A stretch of 64,000 nt of DNA from Oxyruncus cristatus (GCA_013399855.1 VXAY01002462.1:193027-257026); one strand, 5' to 3'; numbered from the stretch's first letter, positions 22,497 to 36,000 are shown. Made by a program: numbers and translations. The notes: generated by a model from the sequence alone, not told the origin.

Positions 22497-25400
22497 TCAA
22501 GGCACCAGCTTTTTGTAACTACTCCAGTGCTATGGGAGAGAAGGAGAAACTCCTGGAAAATGAACTACATGCAAGTATAAAGTAAAATAAACTGACCCTT
22601 TGTGCTTTACAGAGCGTGAGATGCAACTCATGTGACTGTCCGCATCGAAGGGCAGGAGTGAAATCATGTGGAGTGTCCCTGTGACACAGCCACAGCTTTA
22701 ACCAGAGACTCCAACCATGTTCAGTAACACAATCTGGCAAGCCCTACCTGACCCGCCATGAGGAGCTGGCATCTGCAGCTCTGAGCACCTGTGAGTGATT
22801 ACACAGACATTCCTTTTTTCTGCCGAGCAAAGCCTGGAACAGTGAGCCCAGCAGTGGATGTGTAGGAAGTGTGTTATGCAGCAAATGGGGTACCGCTTAT
22901 GAAGAAAGGAGGGTTTATTCCCCCTTGAAGCTGATTTTTGCTTAGCAGGCAAACAGGGCCAGATAAAAGGGGCTCAGCTTTGTTGCTCTCACACACACTA
23001 AGTCAGGGATAAATGAGCATAACCCTGCCAGTACCTCAGCCAGCAGCAAAAGCACCAGCACTCCAGGTGCCCTCTCCTCCCCACCATGCACATACTGGAG
23101 GTAGGAAAGTTGTTCTTGGCAGATATTCAGTGGGCATCTGTGCCTGCAAAGGTCTTCATTGCAGAGGAGGTGAGAGTGCCCCTGGGAGTCCCTCAGGATT
23201 CTGGTAAACAGCAAACTTTTGCAACAGAGATTTAGCAGCACCTCAGAGAACTTAAAGCAACTCTATTTCTAAATATTCGCTCCATCAAATTCAGTGAAGC
23301 TCCTACAGTATTTGCTTTCACAGAGAACAGGGCTGAAGCAGATCCAAGTCAGCTGACACAATCCCACACATGTCTCGATTCGGCTGTGGTTTTTGCCAGT
23401 GCCACTTCAGTCACAGACAGCAGTGGAATAATTCCTGTCAGGGCATTCTATTGACACAGATGTCTTACATATTTTTGTCTCCACTGCAGGAGACAGCACT
23501 GGGTTAGGCTCTGCAACTGTACACTAACTACAGCTGGTCAGCAGAGCAGAGAAAACCCTACCTGTTTGAAAAAGTCAATTTTTTCAAGCCCTGCAGTCAG
23601 TGTCTGGTGCCCAAAGGGTCTGTGTAGGCCTCTGAAATCTAGTCCTTTTTCATGAAGCCTTTATCTCAGAAGCTTGGAAAGGCAGCACGAAAGAGAAAGA
23701 TAGTCCAGACCCAAGACCAGATTTCCAAGACAGCAAAATCTAGAAGACAACTTTGGGTAGATAAATATGTAAAACATGCCCCCGTAGCTCAGTTTGACAC
23801 TCTCAGAAAACCACCATTTTCTCAGTCTCCTGGTGCTCCCCCTTCCCCTTGCACCAGCACTCAGCCCCTCTGGCTGCTGGCTGTCCTGGCTCAGCAGAGC
23901 AGTCACAACACTTTTTGGACAGACAGCTGGAGGGAAAGTCAGTTTTGCACTGGTTTTGCTCCCCGTTGTAGCTCAGGAGGGGGGAAGGAGTTGTTGAGGG
24001 AAGAGATGCAGCAGGCATCAGGGCCAGAGCCACAGCAACAAGCCTCACCTTTAGAAACCAGAGAGAATATGTTTCTCATTTGTGTCGCTGCACTTTAACA
24101 TCACCAGTTTCTGGGTTTTATTCCTCAGGATTGCTCCTTATTCTCCACAACAGCCATGTCACAAACTCCAACAGGCTGTTTACACAGATGGACTGCACAG
24201 GACCCTCTCCAGATCTGCAGTCAGCACTGCCTCCTGGCCTTGCTGCACAAACTAAGCAGCTTTGGCAGGATGCTGTCCTACCCCACGGTCCTTTCCTCTG
24301 ACATCAGTTTTCTTCTCAGGAGTAGATTGTGTTCTAAATTGGAGGAGCAGAAGCAGAGAAGAGTTTAGCTATAGAAAGCATGATAGACTGCATGAGGATC
24401 TAAATGTTTTCCAAACTACATGCCAGAGAGTAAGGGAGTGTTCATGCATTCAATATCTGAATGGTGGATGGACATACTCCTCCATCCCTTCTTAGGTCTC
24501 TTAAGCTGAATGAAACTCACACGTGCAAAATTCGTGTAAATGGCAGAAAAAAATCAAAAGCTGAGCTGAATTCTAGCCAAGCAAACCAAGTTTGTGGGGC
24601 TTTGGTTTGGGGAAGCCATAGAAAAGAAAATATAGGTGGGAGGCTTTTCAGAAAAGGTTATCCCAGAAAGTTTATTACAATTTCAGTTTTTAGTTGGGAA
24701 GTCACAGCTACGAAAAGGACTTCTGTCACAAAATCTCAGCATTTGTTTTCTAAGTAAAATAGACAAATATGTTCCCCCATCAGCATAAATTAATAGCATA
24801 TATGTCCTGCAAGAAGAGGGTGTCTTTGAGAAGAACAGCACTTTTTTTTCATTCATAATCAAGCAGTGGAATATTAATAACCTCATGAAAAGCTCTGTTC
24901 TGGGTGGGCTCAAGTGTTGGACAAAGATTAAGATACATCTTTCCTACAACCGTGACTGCACTTGAGGATTTAAGTTCCTTGTGGTTTAGTGCCATAATCC
25001 ACTTCCATCCTTTCCCTCTGCGTTACCGTTTCCTCCCTTCCAGTTGCACAGTATCCCATCCTACACATGGTACTTAGGGGCCTCCACAGCTGCCAGCAGT
25101 CCCTGAACGCCCTCCAGCTCACTAGGGTTTCACTTACATGCCCCTATCCAAAGAGGGATGGCTGATGGCACTGGCTGCAAAGTGAGGGTTCATGAGCACT
25201 TTTTCTGGCCCAAGCCTCTTGCCCCAGAAGGCACTGATGCATGTTCACGGAGCATTCCCCATCTGGAACCCAACTGGGACACTTGCACATCCTACATGAA
25301 AGCCCACATTAACGACCTCTATGTCTTTACTACTTTAGACAATGTACATGAGATATTTGATGCAGATTCCATCAATACAACAAAACTTCCTGACTTCCCC

Positions 25401-28400
25401 ACCATGGAAGACTAGGACACTCAAGAAGAAGATTCTGGGTACAATTCCTGATCTGAAGCCCAGTGAAGTCGACAGACATGCCCCTCTGTGGGGCCCTGAG
25501 AAAGGATAAGACTTTGAAGTTCACTGGGAAGGTTATAAAACTCAGTGGGGGAGATAACAAACAACCAGAAGACTTCCCGTTTGAGGAAAGGGCACTCGAT
25601 TGGCCATCTCCGACAGTTCCCACGGCAGCAGCATCACAGAGGGAAAAAGGGCAGTCCCTCTGGTAATTAGATCTCAGGCCATTCACTTATCCAAGCCAAA
25701 ACCCTGAATTTCATTTCATACATTGATAAGGCACACCAAAACCTCAGCTGATGTCATGCAAAAATTCAAACAAACAGACTGAAGCCACAGATGCTGTTGA
25801 AGATAGACATGTGCTCAGTTTTAAGATCAGAATAATTTTGGGGCGCCAGGTGGGGCATGTGGGAATAGCAACAACTAATCAACAATGAAGGTGTCTGATG
25901 CTTTAAAACAGTATTATTCCTAGCAATATATCTTTTTTTTTTTTTTTTTTTTCCCCAGAGGAGCAGTGCTTTTCTTAGCAAACTGCTTCTTGGTGAGCTT
26001 TTACAAAGGAGTGGAAGGAAAGCCACTGGACCACAACCCACCACCCTCTGGGATGGTGCAGAATGACAAGTATTGTGACTCAAGGCTCAGGGTGAGGGAA
26101 GGCTTCACAATCTCTTCCTCTCATTGTAACTCACAGCTTCAGAGAGCTCCTCACCAACTGCTGCTGATTCTGCCCACTGCAAGAGCTCCTAGTGCAGCTG
26201 AGCACTGGTGACTCCTGGATCCCTCCCCAGAAGTCTCTTCCTCTAGAAAAACAAGTTCTTCAGATTAAAGAGAAATATTTAAAGAAACAGCAGGACCCAA
26301 GAGATGAAAAGCTGGCCTAGCTAAGAGGAGACTAGGGGACTATTCACAAACACTTCAGGTACCAGAGCATTCAGTCACATTGGCAAGAACAAAGACTAGC
26401 ATAGAAAGTCAAAACTTCCTTCCTGAGCTTGAATAACCTAAGTTTACACAGATTTATAATTTAATTTAATTAATGTATGGGTACATAAGTTTAAAAAGCA
26501 GATAGTGTTCAAATGGGGTAAACTAAAATATTCTTGCTTTTTTTTCACATATCACAACAAATTATTTAATTGTCTTGAAACTGTAAAGAAAAAGATACTA
26601 CAAAGAATCAGTATATGAAGTTTTCTAAGGTGACATAAAAACATCAAAGCAGTAAAATAAAAGCATTTTTAAGGTTTTAATCGAATTCAAATCAATTTCA
26701 GCAGTTGACAGTGGGATATCAGTGCTCTGCCATGTTAGGATGCAGAGTGTCATTCTCTATACTCATTTCCTTGCAGACTCAATCCAACACCAAGATTTTC
26801 ATACATATAAATGTAGCCTCTATGAACCCTTCCACCCAGCTCTAAGCCTCAGGATTATTTCCTGCTGTTTTTCAGACAAACCAATTGCAAATACTGAAGA
26901 CGAATGTTTGTTAAGATTGTATTCAGTAGCTCACACTTAAGAGAACATTGGTGACAATGGAAGCAAGTTGGAAGACCAGTACTACAGTTCCCAAAAGACC
27001 CACCAGAGCTGTCAGCAAGTGAGGAATACACTAAAGAGTCAAGGAGTAATATTGAGATTAATAATGAAATCAATTTTTGCAAGATTTTCAAAGCATAGAG
27101 AAGGTGTCTGGATGCATGACAGAATGGAAAGGAAATAATCAAAGGACAAGGTCATTGCAAGGAAAAATGAGCTTCACCGTGAAATGGGATCTTAGCCCAG
27201 ATAAATTGATTTTCTTGTATACATATAAGGTATATTAAATAGCCATCTTAATGGAAAAAGCGGTGTCCTTGTTTACTGAATCACTGAAGAAATTAGAGCA
27301 TCCTGGCATTTTGCAATTAAAAAATAATAATAATCTTGGGGGAAAAATTAAACTAACCAAAGGCATGGTTTAATTTGTCAGCAATTTTAGCCCAGCAGAA
27401 AAAAACCCAAAATGCATTCTGGCAAGCAGAACAAAGAAACCTCTTCAGGGAAGTTGTTTCTCAAGTTGTATATCTGTGCATCAAGAATACAGTAACATTA
27501 TATCAGGGAGCCAAAAGCCAAATTTCATTAATTTCATGAATTTGTGAAGCAGTTGGTATCTCTACAACCACTCATTTCTCTTTTGTGCCATTATCCCTTG
27601 TTGCTCAATTACTACACTTTCTCATTACTTACTGATAGAGCACTTAAAAAACCCCAAGCCAAACAAATTTCCCAGCTATGAAAAAAGGAAGAATTTTTCA
27701 GAAAATATTAACTTCCCCTCTGCCCCCATCCTGCAGAAATATTATTTAAAGAAACCTGGAACTGGGACTGGTGGGAAGCCTCCAGTCTTTAGTAGCTTTG
27801 TGATGGGGCCCAGAGACATCAGTCCCATGACTCAGGTCACGAGTATGGTGGCATCCCCCCTTCCCTATCCCAACGTTATTCTCTCCAACCCATGGCCAAG
27901 ACAGGCAGGATCATCAGTCCACACGGCTGGCTGGCTGCTCAGAACACCCAATAACCTCAAAAATCCCCTCTGGTGGAGGTCTTTGATGCAGCCACGGATT
28001 TTTCACACCCCACAAAGGCCCAAAAGCCACCTCTGCCCTGCCCCTCCTCTGCCCCGGTGTGGGTCCCCCTGCAGAACCCCCACTGGTCCCTCCTCTCCCA
28101 CTCTTCTCGTGCAGTGAAGCAGTGAAACAAGGGGAGGCTTGAGTGTGGAACAATTGTTTATATCTTTGTGCGGAGGAAATCTGGGATTATTTATGGAAAT
28201 TCAGATGTTGCTAAATAACAGATGCTTTTCTGAGAAGGAAAACTTTTGTTTTGAGGCGGGGAGGGCCGGAGTGGCTTATTTTTAAGGCAGTTTAGAAAAG
28301 AGCTGAATGTTTACTCCAGAATATAGAGGAACTTCATTGAAATAAAACAAACATGCATTTCATGCAGTGCCCACTGTCACCAGACTTTGTAGTACCCCAG

Positions 28401-29091
28401 CAAAACATGACAAAAAACAAGGTCTCCTTCTTCACCGCCAAAAAATAACTAAGACATTATAACAATTTGGTCTGTGCCCTGTAGAGAAAGCTTGCTTCCT
28501 TTCATCCTATTGCTCTGCTAAGCTTGGCAGAAGAAAGGGACACACATATAACAAGCAGAGAATTAAAACTGCACTGAAATCACAAACTTCACATTTAAAA
28601 CTTACACAATAAAAATGCAGAGTTCAGCAGAACACGGATATCTCACCTAATTTCTCCAGCTCAGCCATATCAACTTTTCTTCCTCATGATCAGCACAGCT
28701 ATTCTCCAAGTTTGCTCTATAAACATGTATTTCACAGCTCTTATTCTGTCTTTTTGTTCATAATGGTTTCAGATGAATATCTTCCTGTTAAATACTATAT
28801 TCCACCCTGGTATGATTAAGAAAATTTCATATTTTACTGATTTTACTGTAAATGTCCTCTTTTTTGTATGATGTTCCTAAAATCTGGCCCCCACAAAAAG
28901 ATTCTCTGACACATGTGCAATTTTCTCATTTTTTACTTCAACTTTTAACTTAAAATGTTGTTTTTTCTTATAAATAGAACTTATTCAACCAAACTATTTC
29001 TTGATGGGAAGAGTTCATACATTTTTTCCCAGAATTTAACAGTGCAGCAGCATGAGTTGCCAGTGCAACAGACAACATACCCAGAAAAAAC
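22497..29091. other. Non-coding DNA, several chance ORFs
   Basis: No recognised exon, RNA or retrotransposon body. The largest open frame is 23,652-24,098 (plus, 148 codons); it shows no domain and has substantial frames overlapping it on the other strand. A 20-base T run (25,933-25,952) ends in CCCCAG, resembling a splice acceptor. AT-rich dinucleotide and trinucleotide patches occur at 26,457-26,475 and 27,320-27,333. The subregion 27.79-28.13 kb is GC- and C-rich without CpG clustering. Confidence 0.45.
25933..25959 (+). repeat. Poly-T tract ending in CCCCAG
   Basis: Twenty T are followed by CCCCAG, giving a strong polypyrimidine-AG sequence of the kind seen at 3' splice sites. A GTGAGC donor-like motif follows at about 25,993. 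No conserved coding sequence lies between them. Either a chance homopolymer or a non-coding exon boundary is possible. Confidence 0.6.
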
Positions 29092-29156
29092 ACTAGTAAT
29101 TTAGTAATTAAGTAACTAGTAACTAGTACTAAGTAACTAGTACTAGTAACTAGTCA
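29092..29156. repeat. ACTAGT-rich degenerate minisatellite
   Basis: The palindrome ACTAGT occurs six times in 63 bp (starting at 29,092, 29,115, 29,122, 29,136, 29,142 and 29,149), spaced by short AA, A or TACTAAGTA linkers. It appears to be built from tandem TAACTAG/TACTAG units. It is AT-rich and highly self-complementary. Confidence 0.9.
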
Positions 29157-30053
29157 TTAAGCTGATCTGTGACATTTTAAAGACACTTTAGATGCCCAAA
29201 TAGCAAGATTAACTTTCATCAAAAGGGTTTCTAGACATACCAGGTAACCTTTGAATTTACAGGAAGATTCTCCTTCTACAGTGCAGATGTTTGAGCAAAG
29301 CCAAGAATGTTTAAGAAGATGGTGTAGTGTGGATGCCAACATGGATCTGTTCTATAGGATCACACAGTGATTTAGTGGGTGCTGGAGATTTTAGAAGTAG
29401 TCAACTAACAAAACCACCAGCCTAGAACTTGGAAAACTCCAGTCTAAAAATTCAAGCCTGCTCTGTCACAGACTTCTAGAGTGACAAAATCACATTTAGG
29501 ACATGTCTACACTGTGTAATGTATCCACAAATGAGCACAGGCCCCAACAGTCTCACCTATACTGCAGGACACACTGAAGGCAACCCTGTAGTGCCTCCAT
29601 ACTAAGCCTAGTCACCTGCAGCACCCCCACCTGCGCTCTGAGATACTCACACATACAAGCCCTGTCCAGCTATGGATGGAAAGCACAAATGGAGTCAAAA
29701 GTGGGATGCTTGGATACCTCTTACTCTGCACCAGCATCTCCGCTGATTGTTGTCTTATTTCCACACTGCTCTTCCTACATGGCTGCAGTAGCCACCTCCA
29801 GAAGGCTGAGCCATACGACCCTCGTTCCTTATGCCCTTCCAGTTGCCATAGGTTGGGCTGGGCTTAACAGCTTCTTCAGGTATCCCCCAAAATTTGTTTC
29901 CAGTCTGTGAATCTCCTCCATCTTCCCCTCTGTGAAGTCTTTCTCTCTTCACAGCTACTGTGAGAGTAGATACACTATTGGATACAAAGCACTAGGCCTT
30001 CTGGCCATGCATAAGGACCTGTGTGAGGAACCGAGGAGATTTGGGACCCCAGG
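29157..30053. other. Non-coding DNA, nothing recognised
   Basis: No exon or nameable repeat. The short open frames (61-73 codons, on both strands near 29.2 and 29.7-29.9 kb) overlap one another and have no domain. Confidence 0.5.
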
Positions 30054-30097
30054 TGTAGTATCACACTACACCTACAGAGGTGTAGTGTGATACTACA
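30054..30097. repeat. Perfect 20-bp inverted repeat, 4-nt loop
   Basis: The left arm TGTAGTATCACACTACACCT (30,054-30,073) and right arm AGGTGTAGTGTGATACTACA (30,078-30,097) are exact reverse complements around the loop ACAG. The stem stops abruptly at both ends. The 9-mer AGGTGTAGT also occurs as a direct repeat at 30,051 and 30,078. The stem is shorter than a typical microRNA precursor. A template-switch origin is the simplest explanation, with transcribed hairpin function untested. Confidence 0.95.
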
Positions 30098-33000
30098 ATC
30101 TATGGAGATTACATCATTTTTTTTCTCACAGTGCTGTTTTCCTATGAACTTTTTTTCTCTAGCGTTTTCAATCTGGCAATTTTCATTAAGTACAGAGGCA
30201 GAAATTCTCAGTGAGGTGGCTGAACGTGTAAAAGAAAAAGCTTCTAACTGTATTTTTTTGTTGAGAAAAAAGGAATTATTTTGTTGAAAGACAGGGGCGT
30301 GGGTTATGGGGGTGTAGTGCAGGAAAGCCTTTCAGTAAGACATCCAGGATCTCTGTAGATCCAATTTATAAAAACACCTTGGTGTCTACTAGTTCAGCAA
30401 AACCATCCGCAGCTGTGCGGAAAGCACAGCCCACAACAGAGAGCGTGAGCAGAACTGGGCTGCAGGTGAGAGGCAGCCAGCACAGGCACCTCAGTTCTCC
30501 CATCCCTTCCATTTCTCCAAGGGTAAAAATCAGGTGACAGTAGGAACAAAACCATAGCTGATAAAGGCCTCTTGCCAATGGGATTTGCACAGAACCATAC
30601 AGCAAAAATAGGAACTAAAGGGAATCAGAAAAAAAGAAAAACCCATGCAACCAATGCCCTTTTCAGACCCAAAAAACCCCAACCAGTAGGGGTGCTATGC
30701 AGAACTTCCAACACAGTACATCAGCTGCCTGTCTAAACCAACTCTGTCATGCTTTTTCATTCTCTGACTTTTATTTTTATTATTTTTTACAAATCATGAT
30801 GATCATCACACCCCCCCATCTAATCTTGTATCACAATCATCGTGTCATTGCCACTCATTCTGGCAGTGCAGGACATAAGCCATGACAAAAGGCTAAATTA
30901 CTCAGACTTTGTTTCAGTGACTATAGAAGAAACACAATAGGGGAGAAATTCTGCCCAGCATTGCCATCTGTAAAAGTCACAGAGCTTCTTTTAAAACCAA
31001 GTATGAATTCAAGAGATTTCTCAGCTATGTTTCTCAATGTTTCCACTGACTGGGTGCTACATAAAGGTGCGGGCCTTCATCTGGTAGAGGTGATGTCTTT
31101 ATAAGGTAAAGAATTGGCTAAATAGTATGTAGCATCTGTCAAAATAAAGAGAGACACACAAAAACAATAGCATAGACTTCTCCATTCATCCTAAAAAGGT
31201 TGAAGCAATACTTCTACTGAGTATTTGAAATCCAACCAAAGTCACAACTGCGACATGCCTCTAAATTTAAACTTTGTCAGAATCCAAAATACACCAAGCT
31301 GGTTTTCCACTTGTGCTAAAAGTTAGCAGGTATTAGGTAAAAAAGAGCACGCACTAAGCTACTCAAACTGCGTTGAGACGGTCAAAGAGCTGTTCTCAGG
31401 AATGATTCACATTATAGTGGGATAATAAGTACAGCTCATGGGATTTACAGTTGCTCTGTCTCTTAGGTTCACCCTGACTCATAGCTTCACTTGAAACCTT
31501 CAATACACTGAAGGTTCTTGAAATATCTGTTGGCTGTAGGAAAGTAAATGGTACCAAACTCTTGCAGGCATCTTGGTTTCTACTAATATGTCCTTGTCCC
31601 AGAAAATGTTCATTGATTGTAGTAAACATCTTAATTACTGAAACAAAAATAATCTTAAATTAAAATACAATAGGTATGTTAGGAAATCTCTCTTAGTAGC
31701 AACAAATTACAAACACCAAATCCTGCCAGCTCTTACATATGCACTTCATTGTAAACTCATCAATAATTCCAAATTAAGCACATGTAGAAGTGTTGAAAGG
31801 ATTGGGGCCATCAGAGAGTCATCCTCCAAGTACTGACAACCTAAGTAATGTGCTAGCTTCAACTAGACTACTCATAGCTGTAAGACAGGCCTTAGGCATG
31901 AGGCAACTGCAGCATTAGACCCCCCTTTATGACTGGATACTGACACCCTCACAGCAAAGATACAAGTCTACCAAGTTATGTCCTCGGCACTTACACTGCA
32001 AGCATGCAATTTCACACATAACTTCAAGATTTCAAATTATCTCGATTCCATTAAAGCAAACTGCAGACTCAGTTTTTACACCAGACGTTTTTTTGTGAAC
32101 AAGTACTACATATAAAGTACTTTCCAACTTGTGAGTGATAGGAGTCAGCTTCAAAGTAAGTGTTTTACATGTACATACACAGCATCAGTACAAATGACCA
32201 CTTTTAATACAGATCATTTTGATAAGCAAGCAAAAATGTATTGAGTTTAATAGCATGATGGTACCTTAAATGAACAGTTCCCAACTCAGCGAGCTTATGG
32301 TCTAGATGAGAGCAAAGGCAAGTAAAAACCAAGAATAGTTTACTGTGGGAGGAGGAAACAGTTAAATTCATTTGATTCAGAATAAGATATCTCATTTAGA
32401 TTAAGACATCTAATGAAAAGTCAATTGGATTAATCAGAAAAATATTTGGATTTAAGATGACATGTGATTGCTCTTTTGCTATAAACCTGCCACATATACA
32501 CCAGTCTGAAAATGGAAATCTCTTAATTGTGCTGAGCTTAAAAACAAGCATTAAAAAATTAAGATGAGACATTTTAAGACGTTTTTACTTTTAAACTGAG
32601 TATGAAGCAATAGCAGACTAGTTTCATATTCTAAAAGTGTTTCATTTATTGATTGTCTTCCCTTAAGTCCACTTAAATATTCAAGTATTTGTAAGAAGGG
32701 TAGTGTTTTTATTTAGTACACTGCCATGGGGCTGGTGACATGTGTATCTACTTAGGCCAAGATGACATCTTGTATTGTTACAGGATGGGAAAAACTAAAC
32801 AGACACCCCTTAGATCTTTGTCCCCTACTGCGAGAGAAAAATCCCATAAGAGCCATCAAAGCACAATGTGGACTTAAAATAGCAAATTAATAGTCAAAAC
32901 TACCCAACACATTCATCTTCAAAATGATCACTGAATGCACAGCCTGCCTCTCCCCACCGAGGCAAAGGGTTGGGGGTTGTTGATGATGAAGGGCTTGTGA

Positions 33001-36000
33001 GCATGAATCAAGTGTGAATTTGTCAAGGAAGCGAGCAAGGGTAGGCTGCCCAGTTACAGAGCCAAGCTCTTCTTTCTCTCCTAAGTGCTTGTATGAGAAC
33101 ATTTCCAAGGAAACTCTACTTATAGAACTGGGATCATGAGAATAATTGGTGGTATTGCATAGCAAAGGCAGTTTTGGTAGTCGATAGGAACATAGCATAG
33201 CTTAAATGAGTCTTCATCTGCAAGAGGTCCATCCCATGGGAAACACCAATACACTTGTTAGCCACATTTTGCAATTCTCTGATTTTCAAGAACATTTATA
33301 ACTCAGTTGCTCCCACTGGAAAGTAACTTGTGGCTCCTTACATATTGACAGTTTAGTTCCTATCAGGGAGAGAGGATTTCAAACATCTTCATGATAGTGT
33401 CAGAAAATAAGAACAAGCAGATACCCAAGGATCAAAACAGCAGACTTTAAATAAACAATACCAGTGCACCTCTTCTGTGATTGATAGTGAATTTTCCTCT
33501 TTTTTTAACTAATGCTGCCACAGTAGCATTATTATGCAGAAATGACAACTGTGCACCCCACTGAAGAATAAAATTAGCAAGAAAATGCATCTCCAGCCAC
33601 GGGATAAGAGTGTATTTCCTAGACCAAAAGGCCCAGTTTTGCAACAAGAGAACGAAAACATGGAATAAATGTAGCAGAGTAATCAGGCAGAAGCATTTTT
33701 AAAGCACGGTGACAATTTCGCTTTACCTAGACCCTTTTAGGTGACGCCACTTGGGGTGTAACAGCTGTGTGTAACCTTCAGAGCAGTTGTGCTCCCTAAG
33801 CCCTGTGGCCTGACATGTTACACCAAGACAGATTACAAGGAGCGGATAACATCAGAGGACCCATAGTGCTCTCCCAGGAACCAGCTGCAAAAGAGAATGC
33901 CAGCATACTAATCAACCATGCAACATGGACCCCATGACAGAGATTCACTTCAAGAACCATTCAGCCACTCACTAAGGAACCATGCTCATTATCATACATT
34001 CAAGGTAATGGTAGAGCTGCAGACTGACAGATTTGCTCCTCTTACAAGGCATGGTGGGCAAAATATGCTGGAAGTGTAAGGAAACGCAGAGTCTGATGCT
34101 TTGGCAGAGCTAAGATGAGTGTTTAGTTCTTTTTTTGGACTGTGTGAGAGCTAAACACATGGCAGTGACAGGCAGAGTACTGCTAAGTCACAAGGAACCT
34201 TGTGGCCTTGGAGCATGTGCCTGCTGTATGGAGGTCATTCAGTGATTCTCACCAGCAAGAAGGTCAGAGTGAAGGGCAAGGTGGTAGTAACAGATTTCAA
34301 AAGAATAAGGTGAAAGCAACATACTTTTTCCCCTAAAAGTGGTGCTGCAGTAACAATCAACCCACCCATTTTATGACAGAAAGGCACCCTTCACACATAT
34401 CTGTCAGACACTGTCCTCTCCATGTCTCCCAGCCCTACCCACGTATGTCTAAAGCCTAAGTCAGCTTTAGGCTTCTCTTTACATCACATCCTCAAAACCC
34501 TTATGTGCCTGTTCTGAAAAAATAATAAACCCCACAACAAGGAGCCACCCACCCTGTGACCCCTCATGGTTTTCCTAAGGCTCCAAAGTTAATTTCCATC
34601 TTACTAAAACGTAGTGGCATGCACAAACTCATCCAGCCCTTTAGCCCAAGGACTCCCTCTCTAATCACAAACATCTGGTTTTAAAGCATTTCAGCTGCTA
34701 CTTTGTACTAAACTTAACAGGTTTGGTAAAGCCCTGAGCGCTATTAAAAACACCAGTACCAGCTTGCACGCATTTCTTTTTAAAGCCTTTAACTTGACGC
34801 TTTGGGTTTGCTCATAACTTTGCTGTTTGTTTCACAGACTTTTGTCTAGAAACCACTCTTCCTGCTCTCTCTCAATTCCAAATCTCCGCTCTGCTCCTAC
34901 CTGCTTCCCTAACCTCCAGCTCGGAACATCACTAAACCTTTCCCACTAGTACCCACTTTTTAGGATCTTGCAATGAAACTAATCCACCCTGCAACCACCT
35001 CCAGCTTGGATGTAACTCAGCTAATCAACAATGTGTTTAACATCTTTCCAGCCCATGGAGGCAGAAAGAACAGACAGCATCCCCAGCTAAATCCAGCCAA
35101 GTCCTTGCCAAACCTATCATAAGGTATGCTAAATGCACAACAAATCTCTCTCCCACTGTGGAGACCAACAGCCCAAGTCACCTCTGCAGTCCCACCTGAT
35201 GTCATTAGGCAGTTCCCAGCATGTCCCTCCACATGTGCCTGCTCCAGATGCGAACTGTTTGAGCCCTACGGAAATAAAACTGCTGACTCCAGGAGGGAAG
35301 GGGTTATGGTCTTTTTTACTAGGGAAAAAAGAGCCTTAGAAAGTCTTAGTAGATATATCACTATAAATGGAGGGTGAAAGGGGATCAAAGGATTTACTGA
35401 ATGAAGCTGTCATGAGATGTAAAGAAGAGAGCACAACAGGAAGCAAATAACTCACAGAATCTCTGGCAGTGCCTGCAATGGCCCTCGGCACAGAAATCAC
35501 TCAGAGAGAGTGAAAAAATCTATGAGGGGCTAGAAGAGAAATACTGTGCTTCAGCGCATGAGTGGCAAACGGAAAGATGGAGAGGATTGTTCTCTTACCA
35601 GCCAGCTTTGTGAAATTGTTCTACCATGATCTGGCAACTCACTGTTGGGTCTGGCTGATTGCTATAGCCAAGGTTCCTTAAGAGTTTATAGTGAGGCTGC
35701 TGTAAACAAATGCTTTTCTAATAAAACCCATACAAACAAGCCATCCACTAACACACTCTCCCTTCCCACAGTTGTACACTGTCAAATGGCACGTGAGCTC
35801 TGAGAAGTTACTCATATACAGAAGCAGGCAGTGTTCCTTTGCCTATCCCCTTTCAACCTCATTTTGTGACCCGAAATCAGTTTTGTCTGCCCCAGTCCAG
35901 AGAACTTTTGTTGGCACAAAGGACAATGGCAATTCTCACCAGGGGGAGAAGATATCTACAGACACTGGAAATCTAACACAGCAAGAGCAGCACTTTTTAA

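Noticed and set aside
23652..24098. 148-codon plus-strand frame
   Set aside because: Basic start and low-complexity Ser/Pro/Gln stretches with no domain. Overlapping frames on the minus strand are of comparable quality.
30054..30097. MicroRNA precursor
   Set aside because: A 20-bp stem with a 4-nt loop is shorter than a normal pre-miRNA (about 60-70 nt overall), and the pairing does not extend into the flanks.
30952..31000. Possible 'gaaattctgccc' amniote repeat remnant
   Set aside because: The match is limited to about a dozen bases and the flanks do not follow the pattern.
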